Assembly: GCA_029204225.1 (NCBI GenBank)
Contig: CM055103.1
Span: 47,794,458-47,858,457 of the forward strand
From: Diphasiastrum complanatum
Taxonomy: Eukaryota; Streptophyta; Lycopodiopsida; Lycopodiales; Lycopodiaceae
Length of the DNA stretch: 64,000 bases
Reading direction: 5' to 3'
Position numbers and translations under genes: made by a program. The notes beneath the pieces are model-generated. The model was not told the DNA's origin. It searched no databases and saw only the letters and a program-made list of their open reading frames with translations. Positions 56,062-64,000 of this stretch are shown one piece after another (position 1 is the first letter of the stretch; each line of letters opens with the position of its first letter).

Positions 56062-57573
56062 CTAGTACTCCCCCTTAATGATAAACTTGTTTTCAACAAC
56101 ATTCATCAATGATCTGAAATGTAAGAACTTTGTCGTTGCTAGAGGCTTAGTGAAAATATATGCTACTTGAGCATGAGTAGAACAATAAATTTTCTCTACT
56201 TCGATAGAATTAACTTTCTCACATACAAAATGATAATGTATTTCAATATGCTTCGTGTGTGCATGAAACACTGGATTCTTTGCAATTTTTATACAACCTT
56301 GACAATCGCAAAATATGATGGTAGCTTCACTTTGAAATAATAGCAACTCTAAAAGTAATCTTCTTGTGTTTTGCTCTTCCATGAGATAGTAGAATTTCCC
56401 AACATAAACACATAATTTAAATATATCTTCTATATTTCACACTTGTAGCCCAATCTGCATTGCAGTAATCATGAAGAACGAGATCACCAAAAGACATATA
56501 CTCCAAGATATAATTAAATGTATCCTTCAGATACCTAAGAAGGCGGGGCTAGTCATAAACTGACTAATTACACCAACTACATATGTAATATTTGGTCTTG
56601 TAATAGTCAAACAGATTAATGAACCAACCAATTGCTTAAATAAAGTAGCATTGACTTCATCCTCATCAGCACAACTTGTTAGCTTAACATTTTGGTTGCA
56701 TAGGTGTAGATACAGTCTTCGAATCCATCATATGCAATTTTTTCAATAAATCATGAATGTACTTTGATTGAGAAAAAACAACTTCGACATATCTTGATTC
56801 CAAGGCAAAAATGAAGCTCACCAAAATCCTTCATCTCAAACTCCAAGGATAAGCTATGCTTGACTTTGTCTAGCGTCTTGCCACAACTTCTAGTGATGAT
56901 CAAATCCTCCACATAAACCATAACTATAATGATGTGATTATCTTTATGCAAGGTATATATAATAGAGTCACATTTGGTTTGGATAAAGTTACAATTGAAA
57001 CGAAAACTTTTGATATGAGCATACCAAGCTCTAGGTGATTGCTTCAAACCATAAATAGCTTTCTTTAATCTACACACAAAATTTGCTTTTTCTGACATAT
57101 TGAAGCCTTGTGGTTGTGTCACAAAGACTTCTTCATCCAATACACCATTCAGAAAAGCAGTCTTCACATCCATTTGATAAATAAGCCATGAAAATAAGAC
57201 GTGATCACCAAAATACGACGAATAGTGTTCATCTTGGCTACATGAGCAAAAGTTTCGTCAAAATCAATATCTTCTTGTTGAGCATATCCCTTCGCTACCA
57301 AATGTGCCTTTTACTTGTCAAGTGTCTCATTTGACCTATATTTCAACTTGTAGATCCACTTGGTACCTATAGGCTTCTTCTCTTTGGATGGTGGCACTAA
57401 ATTCCATCTTTCATTCTTCATGATTGAACTATATTCTTCCTGCATAGCTTTCATCCTCGGCCTAAGTTTCTCCTTAGAACATTCCTATTCACTTTATTTT
57501 GGCAAAGGAGAATCTTTACTTCACCAATCACTTCCAAATACCATTTTGGCCTCTTTGAAACAATGGCTCAATC
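56062..57573 (-). pseudogene. Copia reverse transcriptase and RNase H (third lineage)
   Basis: From about 57,570 the minus strand shows the entry region (KKPIGTKWIYKLKY), then [51 protein letters not shown] and [15 protein letters not shown]. The active site is YVED rather than YVDD, losing the first Asp. RNase H end reads IFCDCQGCIKIAKNPVFHAH, TKHIEIHYHFVCEKV and YIFTKPLATTKFLHFRSL, followed by a polypurine AAGGGGGAGT at 56,065-56,075. Several stops and frameshifts. Confidence 0.88.
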
Positions 57574-58605
57574 TGTTGGACAGAGGTGTGTGAAAAGATA
57601 GGTCGAATAGAATCGAATAAAAAGAATTTAAACGACAAGAATTAAAAGTTATCATGTGTAGTAGAATAACTATCTTTCTCTTTCTCTATGCATGACTACG
57701 CCTATCAATTTCGAACAAAACAATAGTGATAGAAATCATGTTCGATCTTATGATAACTAACTTTGGATTCATTAGTACTACAGTGATTATGTAGTCAAAC
57801 ATTAAGCATTGAATTATCAAACAATCAGTTGCAAAGAATTACAGAAATGCATACATTCTGATACGAACTTGAACGCAATAAGAAGATAGTATTGATTCAG
57901 TATGAAAACGAAATAGATGTAAATGAGTACAACAAGTTTGCAGATCGAAGTCGCGTAGTCTAAGCTATCTCTGAGTGACTAAATATAAGTATGAATTAAG
58001 CGCAACTACTATTAAGTAGTAAGCGCAATAGTAATCTCTAATCAACTCCAAAGAAGTGAGCTAAAATGCTCAAGAGTGTCCAAGCTCGCAAGCTTCGGAG
58101 AGAGAACACTAACTATTCAATACTTGATGACTGATCTTCATGCTTGAGATGTAGGAATATGAACAACTATTTATACTAAGCAATTAGGTCGTCAAATGAT
58201 TCATCCAGTTGGCTGTGATGTGCTGGCATCCATCTAGTTAAGAATTCTAAGAAATTACTTGCTTGATAAATTAATGCAAGTCGATGGCTTTGGTCATAAA
58301 TAGTCTGTCTGCAGATTTGAACGTAAATTGTCACTCTACAGAAATGAACGTAAATTGTCATGCGAAAAATGCTAAGGTCTTCGCCAACATTATTTTATTA
58401 ACATTTGACGCATCGGGCATTATGCGAAAAAGCCGAAGTGAGAGAAAATCTCGAAAGACATATATCCCAAAAATGCCGACATTGTCAGTCGTCTCCGAGT
58501 AGTTATGCAGACTGTGTAAAAACACAAATAAATTTGCAGGTCTGGATAAAAGTTGGACGAAGATTAAAATGTCGATTAGTCGATTAGTTGGAGAATAATT
58601 TGACA
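57574..58605 (-). mobile_element. Complete LTR of copia family A
   Basis: Starts (minus) TGTCAAATTATTCTCC next to polypurine AAGGGAGAG and ends CTGTCCAACA at 57,574. Length 1,032 bp. It serves as reference for the truncated LTRs at 16,455, 34,257 and 45,751. The downstream neighbour is another copia's RT, so it acts as a 3' LTR. Confidence 0.88.
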
Positions 58606-58612
58606 CTCTCCC

Positions 58613-59125
58613 TTAATCTGAATCCATGAATGCCTTGACCTTTAAACTTAGTTCTGCATAGAACTTTCTGTGTGTATCCAAGCTTAATGCCTTGGTAAAC
58701 ATACATGTTGTCATATCTTGCATTTGACAGTACTGCAATCTGACCTCTTTTTTGAGAACTTTGCTTCTGACATAGCGATACTTGAATTCAATGTGCTTAC
58801 TCCTAGAATGAAATCTAGGGTTGGATGACAAGGCGATGGCACTTTGATTATCACAAAATAATAATGTCAGAGCGTATTGATTCAGACCAATATTTGAAAG
58901 TAAGTTCTTCAACCAAATCGCTTCCTTTGTAGCTTGTGAGGCTGCGATATACTTTGATTCTGTAGAAGATAGAGCTATCGAAGATTGCTTGCGATTGTTC
59001 CAGGAAATAGGACCATTGTTGAGGAAGAATGCAAATCCAAAAGTGGATTTACGAGTGTCTACATCTTCTACCCAACTTGCATATGTGTAAACATTGAGTA
59101 TATTGAGTTTGTCATTGTCGAGTGA
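58613..59125 (-). pseudogene. Family A RNase H, ending at an inversion junction
   Basis: From LDNDKLNILNVYTYASWVED the frame runs through DTRKSTFGFAFFLNNGPISW, SSIALSSTESKYIAASQATK, LLFCDNQSAIALSSNPRFHS and KALSLDTHRKFYAEL to the LTR. RNase H motifs are intact. The frame upstream of LDNDKL should be RT, but at about 59,125 the sequence switches to opposite-strand pre-integrase. Confidence 0.9.
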
Positions 59126-60130
59126 AGATACTGTAAGATTAGTTTCTAGCATGATCAATTCAAACTACTGTCAAAAGTTTTTTATGTTCCTAAACTCTCT
59201 ACAAATCTGTTATCAGTAAGTAGAATTGCAAATTTAGATCATAAGGTGGAGTTTGAGTCTGATCAATGCAGAATTATTGATAGGAGTAATAAGATCCTTG
59301 CACTCGACAAGAGGCATGGATACTTATACACATTGGCGCATTGTTATTATGAATCTAGTCAAGCCTTGAAAACCTCTGTTCTTGTCAATAAAACATTACT
59401 ATGGCATCATCGCTTAGGACACTTGAATTATGTATCTGTTTTGAATATGTCCAGACAATCCCTAGCACTTGATCTCGACTATCCTTCAAGCAAAGTCGAT
59501 CTCCTTGTCTGTCATAGTTGCATCCTTCGAAAACAGAATATGATTCCTTTTAGATCAAGTTATAGGCATGCAACAAAAGGTCTGTTAGATGTTGTTCATT
59601 CAGATATATGTGGACCTATACAAACTCCATCATTTCTAAATGCAAAGTATTTCATTACTTTTATTGAAGAAATTTTCAGAAGAAGAGACATTTACTTCAT
59701 TAAGCGGAAATCAGAGGCTTTCATCAAGTTCAGACAATTCAAAGATCATGCAGAAAATCAAACTGGCAAAAGAATCAATGAGGTCCGACAACGGGGGAGA
59801 ATATATCTCCACCGAATTCAAGGAGTACTGCCGTGACAACGACATTGAGCAACAATATATTTCCTCCTATTCGCCTCAGTCAAATGGTTTTGTTGAAAGA
59901 AAGAACAGAACCTTAGTCGAATCGGCAAAGTGCATGTTATCACATGCATCAGCTGTTTTAACACCAACCTATATTCAGAACAAATGTCCTACTAAAGGTC
60001 TCTCAGACAAAACACCATTCGAAGTTTGGATAGGTACCAAACCTTCTTTATTGAGTTTAAAAGTTTTTGGATGTACTGCTTATGCACAGATTCTTCATGG
60101 TCTCAGGAAGAAGCTCGACTTCTAGAGTAT
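59126..60130 (+). pseudogene. Inverted family A pre-integrase and integrase
   Basis: Plus-strand frames read HGYLYTLAHCYYESSQALKT, LLWHHRLGHLNYVSVLNMSR, VVHSDICGPIQTPSFLNAKY (first Asp), then after a frameshift MRSDNGGEYISTEFKEYCRD (second Asp) and SNGFVERKNRTLVESAKCML (Glu), CPTKGLSDKTPFEVWIGTKP and LKVFGCTAYAQ. All three catalytic residues are present but the frame is broken near 59,785. It runs opposite to the RNase H and LTR of the same element at 57.6-59.1 kb. Confidence 0.9.
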
Positions 60131-61098
60131 CAAATGTATTTTCATCAGCTACACTACTTCAGATCAAGCTTACAAGCTGTTCGATTCCATCGAGTCAAAG
60201 ATATTCACTAGTCGGGATGTCATCTTCATCGAAGATCAGTTTATCGACCTCAAGGGAAATGGCAAAGCCCATGTAGCGGACTTGTCTGACTTGTCTAACA
60301 TATTGTTCCTCATTCGACTATCCATTGAAGGTCCACGCTCATCTACTTTCGACGAACAACATATCAACGATGAATCCGAAGATAATGATGTTGCATTTCA
60401 ACAACTATAGTATAATGAAAATGATTAACTTCCTCTATTCCCCAGAAGATCAACAAGAATTAGCAGACCACCTATTATGTATATCGACGAGTCTGCAGCC
60501 TACCTTGTTCAAGAGCTGACGATTGTCGAAGAGACCCTCAGTCAGCCCGATTTTGATTTCTAGGAAGAAGCTATGGATAAGGAGTATTTATCTCTTATCA
60601 AGAACCAAACCTGGACGATTGTCGAATTACCTGCTAGCAGAAACGTAGTTGATTGCAAACGGATTTTCCAAATCAAGTACAAAGCAGACGGAAGCATCAA
60701 CAAAAGAAAAGCCCATCTTGTTGCCAGAGGATTTTCTCAGGTATACGACGTCGATTACATTGAGACCTTCAGTCCAGTAGTCAAACATTCTTCTATTCGA
60801 CTTTTATTATCGTTTGCTGCTGTAGCAGATTTGGAAATATATGAAATGGATGTAGAGGTAGCATATCAGTTATCAAAGAAGACATTTACCTGGTGCAACC
60901 TGAAGGTTATATTATCGAAGGTAAACACAATCGTGTATGTAAACTCCATAAGGCACTTTATGGCTTGAAGTAATCTGCTCGAGCATGGTTTCAGAGGATC
61001 AATACTTTCCTTATTGATCACGACTACACACCAAGCTCTTCAGATTTGAATGTTTACTTCAAGACATTGCAACAGTCTTTTATCATTATCACCACGAT
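60131..61098 (+). pseudogene. Inverted family A linker and RT N-terminal half
   Basis: Linker frames are followed by MDKEYLSLIKNQTWTIVELP, IFQIKYKADGSINKRKAHLV, ARGFSQVYDVDYIETFSPVV and SFAAVADLEIYEMDVEVAYQ, a frameshift, then SARAWFQRINTFLIDHDYTP and QQSFIIIT. The sequence leaves family A at about 61,098, before the YVDD site. Confidence 0.88.
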
Positions 61099-61536
61099 TC
61101 ATTTTTCGCCTCCACGAATTCTGTTTCTGAGATACACTTTCTAGAAGTAGAAAAAAATTAGTTTTTCATCAAATATCCACTACTAGAATTCACAAATAAG
61201 TCGTTGAAGCTTAAAATAATCCCCACGATTTCTCTATGATCTTCGCGAATTCGGATCAAACAAATTTTTGCACTGTTAGACATTTTTCCTATTTTGGCAT
61301 AAAAAAATCACTTACAAGAATTCGCCGACCCTTAGAACGTTTCGCAAACATCATTACCAAATCATGGACACTGAGGACGATTTTCGAGTCGAGTTGAAAA
61401 TTCCTGTCAAAAAAAGTCTATATATAGACCTCCACTCTTCTCTCCACGAATTTATTTTAGATTCTTGCTCTCGAATTCATGTCAAAAATTTTCAAAATTT
61501 TCAAACTTATCAGAGCAATCTAAAATCACTGTTATT
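61099..61536 (+). promoter_or_regulatory. Putative promoter with TATA box and repeated CACGAATTC words
   Basis: Between the end of the copia fragment and the ATG at 61,537. A clear TATATATA lies at 61,419-61,426, about 110 bp upstream of the ATG, with a pyrimidine-rich CTCCACTCTTCTCTCC some 10-25 bp after it as a plausible start site. Words related to CCACGAATTC recur (about 61,096, 61,114, 61,225, 61,244, 61,317, 61,446, 61,471). It could be a gene promoter or an LTR; no primer site is visible before the ATG. Confidence 0.45.
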
Positions 61537-62268
61537 ATGGCCTCCCGTGATTCATCACTCTCTTTGCATCGACGTAAACCCCCTAGGCCTTATTTAGGAG
61601 ACATTTTTATGATTTGTATCAAGAATTATGCCGAGCAGCTTATCTTGGCCAAGGATATCCTCACAACCCTTGGATTTGATCTGACTCACTTCCGTGACCA
61701 GCATAGCAAGAGCCTGATCCGAGCGGCCTACTCCACCTATTCGGATGAATTCCAGACTTTTAAGCTTACATCTAAGAGTGGCAGCTATACAATCATCAAC
61801 GTCTCTCCTGAGCATCTCCAGAGCATTGGCTTCCTTAATCTCAGAGAGACAATCCATGGCAAGGGCACCAACTATGATGCCAAGTATTTTACAAAGTTTC
61901 TGACAGAGGATGACAAAACTATTGCCCAAACCAACGACGGGATCACCATACGCCTCATCACAGATCCCTATCTCTGGGCAGCCTCAGAACTCCTTGTCAC
62001 CATGGTCAAGCTGCATACTGCCAAGATGGATCGCATACCACCGAGCGACCTCTTCTCTTTGACCCTCACCATGGACGATCCCACTCAAGACTACAAGTGG
62101 GCTGAGAAGGTAGCAAAAAAGTTGTGCAGGGCCTTGAAAGCCAGAAAGCCAACTACCAAGTGTGGATATCTCCTCCACATGTTGGTCACCAAACAGTTGG
62201 GGTCTAGGGCAGTTGATGATCTCTATCCAAGTACTAAGAAGCGAGCCACCCCCCAACCGACAGTATAA
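61537..62268 (+). CDS. Unrecognised protein, first segment (243 codons)
   Basis: From ATG (context ATTATGGCC) it reads MASRDSSLSLHRRKPPRPYL, then GDIFMICIKNYAEQLILAKD, FKLTSKSGSYTIINVSPEHL, TNDGITIRLITDPYLWAASE and KKLCRALKARKPTTKCGYLL. Composition is richer in G and C than the copia sequence before it. Only a weak, by-eye similarity links it to the ORF at 41.6-42.2 kb (short hydrophobic block ending in GFL or GLL). It ends in TAA, but the same frame continues 51 codons with a basic KKQKGK stretch, so the stop may be a mutation. Could be a retroelement Gag-like or transposon-associated ORF; not identified. Confidence 0.45.
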   Translation: MASRDSSLSLHRRKPPRPYLGDIFMICIKNYAEQLILAKDILTTLGFDLTHFRDQHSKSLIRAAYSTYSDEFQTFKLTSKSGSYTIINVSPEHLQSIGFLNLRETIHGKGTNYDAKYFTKFLTEDDKTIAQTNDGITIRLITDPYLWAASELLVTMVKLHTAKMDRIPPSDLFSLTLTMDDPTQDYKWAEKVAKKLCRALKARKPTTKCGYLLHMLVTKQLGSRAVDDLYPSTKKRATPQPTV

Positions 62269-62884
62269 CCAGTTTTACCAACCCCACTCACTAAGAAGCA
62301 GAAAGGGAAGGCGATCAGCACAGACGCCGATGTCCCTCATGACATTTTATCTAGCGACATTGGGGCTGAGTATGTTGAATCCGGAGGGAGCCTAGACCCT
62401 CGCAGGTCCCAAAGGAGGTCCTAGCGCAGTAGGAGGCCTTACTCCACCAGTCCCAACAACACAGACAAGTAGTAGCGACAACAGCAGATAGCTTAGTGGT
62501 GGCAGACACTTTTGGTTCTGATCCTATGGGTGTGGTTCCGTCCACACAGGCACTCTCCACAATCCCAACTCCCTCACTTGCTCTCACACTTCGACCACCA
62601 CCTCCACCATTTACTACCACCTCCACACCGTCACACAGGCTTTGATTCCACACTTTTACAAAAGCTGTCACCTGTAAAAATCTCCACTCTACTTGACTCT
62701 TCAGTCAACGTAGATGATTTTGCATTACAATTACTAATCAGACTTCCATCAACCATCGTCAATCCACACATCTCCGCCACGCAGTATCTCCCCACCTCTT
62801 TCACCCATTATCCCTCAATCACCTCCACCTGCCTTTCATTCATCTCCATCTAACCTTGTTCATGATTTTCTACCCTTTAACCCA
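62269..62884 (+). pseudogene. Broken continuation, Pro/Ser/Thr-rich
   Basis: After the TAA the frame reads PVLPTPLTKKQKGKAISTDA and VPHDILSSDIGAEYVESGGS to a stop at 62,422. A neighbouring frame then reads RQVVATTADSLVVADTFGSD, PMGVVPSTQALSTIPTPSL and PPPPPFTTTSTPSHRL. The pattern suggests one disordered linker interrupted by frameshifts, or introns that I cannot place. Confidence 0.4.
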
Positions 62885-63766
62885 ATGCCATATCCTAACT
62901 ATACACGCACCCTCCCTGACATTGGCCCTTGGGAGCAGTTACCCCTTGCAGCCCAAAAAGCGGTATGGTTGGTGAATGAGCTCCATTACAATCTATTCGG
63001 CACCCTAGGGGGACAATATACCATGCGACAATTTGACGATGGCGCTATGGTGGACCTTCAGAAAGCAAAAGCAAGACTAGAAGTGGAAAACAAGCAACAA
63101 CAGCTACAAATTCAAAATCTCACCAATTATAATCAACAACAACAACAGATGCTCCTCCACCTCCAGAACCAGTTCCAACTGAAGGTATCCAACATGCAGA
63201 ATACCATCGATAACCTCAAAGCAGAAAGGGATGAGGCCATAACAGATGCACAAGCCGCACGTTCCGCTATGAAGGAACAGTTGGAATTGGTGGACTTCAA
63301 CGACTTCGCACCACCAGCTATTCCTGAGAGAACTCCCATTCCAGTGGTGGCTTATCAAACATTGGCCCAAAAGTTGAAAGCCACGATGGAGCAGCACACA
63401 AAATTACAACAATCATACCTTGCTTCCTTCGAGGTCCTAAACCAGCACATTGCCACCCTAGAAGAACGGTTAAAGGTAGCTGTCCAGTCGACACCATCTT
63501 TACATGTAGAGCATGCCCAATTCCATGATTCCGGGCACCACTTTGATGGACCATATGGTGGAGATGGAGCAGGATTCCAGCAACCTCCTCCTGCTACTCA
63601 AGGCTCCTCCTTTCAAGCCCAACCCCTAGGGCAAGGAGCTCAAGCACCAACCAATCCATCACGCTCTGGTGGTACCAACCCCCAATGTTATCTTTTTCCT
63701 TCCACCACTTCTAACCCTCTCGACACCACTAACCCCCCCATTTATTCCACGTCAATTTTCTCCTGA
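62885..63766 (+). CDS. Coiled-coil protein segment (293 codons), unrecognised
   Basis: Reads MPYPNYTRTLPDIGPWEQLP, AAQKAVWLVNELHYNLFGTL, GGQYTMRQFDDGAMVDLQKA and then a long coiled coil, about residues 55-125 and again 165-200, with Gln-rich heptads (LEVENKQQQLQIQNLTNYNQ). A Gly/Pro/Gln-rich tail follows. The frame is free of stops. It probably belongs to the same polypeptide as 61,537-62,268. Near 63,740 the coding pattern shifts to another frame that is open to the window's end. Confidence 0.5.
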   Translation: MPYPNYTRTLPDIGPWEQLPLAAQKAVWLVNELHYNLFGTLGGQYTMRQFDDGAMVDLQKAKARLEVENKQQQLQIQNLTNYNQQQQQMLLHLQNQFQLKVSNMQNTIDNLKAERDEAITDAQAARSAMKEQLELVDFNDFAPPAIPERTPIPVVAYQTLAQKLKATMEQHTKLQQSYLASFEVLNQHIATLEERLKVAVQSTPSLHVEHAQFHDSGHHFDGPYGGDGAGFQQPPPATQGSSFQAQPLGQGAQAPTNPSRSGGTNPQCYLFPSTTSNPLDTTNPPIYSTSIFS

Positions 63767-64000
63767 GTCACAAAGAATTGCTAAATCTAACACCTTGCCT
63801 CCCCTCTCTCCTGACCCTGATCCCCAAATACCAACCATCCGGCACAGAATCACACCCATAGAACCAAACAAGAAGTTGCGTGCCTCTCAAGAGTTTGCCA
63901 AGAAGTATCCAACGACAAAAGGGCGAGGTGGCTACATATTGCCAGATTTGGACCAGAGTCAAACACATAAAGAAGCAGTCAAACTTCTGGATCCACAACC
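63740..64000 (+). CDS. Continuation of the coiled-coil coding sequence, cut by window edge
   Basis: In a frame one base off, the sequence reads PRQFSPESQRIAKSNTLPPL, SPDPDPQIPTIRHRITPIEP and GRGGYILPDLDQSQTHKEAV without a stop to base 64,000. A one-base shift near 63,740 in the C-rich run (ACCCCCCCAT) would join it to the previous frame. The rest of the gene or element lies to the right. Confidence 0.4.

Noticed and set aside
18069-59125. Insertion of a 41-kb excised circle to explain the two family A junctions
   Set aside because: Gypsy integrase flanks the 16.455-19.005 kb piece on both sides, so that piece is a unit in itself; an inversion inside an ancestral element explains both junctions with fewer steps.

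Overview
The window is nuclear DNA of a land plant with a repeat-rich, probably large genome. Supporting this are plant-type Ty1/copia and Ty3/gypsy LTR retrotransposons primed by initiator-Met tRNA or Asp tRNA, a SINE-like tRNA-derived repeat, a MITE-like element, long AG/CT microsatellites, and one intron-containing host gene of a plant 2-oxoglutarate oxygenase-like family. I cannot name the species. No rRNA, tRNA, CRISPR or bacterial-type operon was seen. Almost all coding-looking sequence is decayed retroelement.

Layout. 1-1.9 kb: left-edge copia gag, primer site and LTR, minus strand. 1.9-8.9 kb: mostly anonymous, with one decayed-exon candidate and a possible solo LTR. 9.8-12.5 kb: minus-strand gypsy remnant (LTR piece, protease, gag, primer site). 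13.2-15.3 kb: minus-strand copia integrase remnant plus a repeat shared with 54.7-55.4 kb. 16.2-19.8 kb: a gypsy integrase split by a piece of a copia family (here 'family A') carrying an internal inversion. 19.8-23.7 kb: tandem duplication, RNase H-like domain, chromodomain and LTR start. 23.7-27.5 kb: long ORF-poor tract. 27.5-34.3 kb: copia RNase H fused to a 5'-truncated gypsy element with a 3' LTR. 34.3-47.2 kb: a nest in which minus-strand family A is split by a 7.9-kb plus-strand copia ('family B', 5-bp target duplication AGGAC), itself split by a gypsy piece; the family A LTR also carries a MITE. 47.2-54.7 kb: the gene-bearing island with two SINE copies and the oxygenase-like gene at 50.4-53.2 kb, minus strand. 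54.7-57.6 kb: fused copia remnants. 57.6-61.1 kb: a second inverted family A copy. 61.1-64.0 kb: a more GC-rich block with its own TATA box and an unrecognised coiled-coil coding sequence that runs off the edge.

The only likely functional host gene is the oxygenase-like gene. The two points most worth following are (1) family A copies at 16.5-19.0 and 57.6-61.1 kb that carry the two reciprocal junctions of one internal inversion, suggesting a rearranged element that was later copied, and (2) the unclassified 61.1-64 kb coding block. All homologies are by eye; none was tested by a search.
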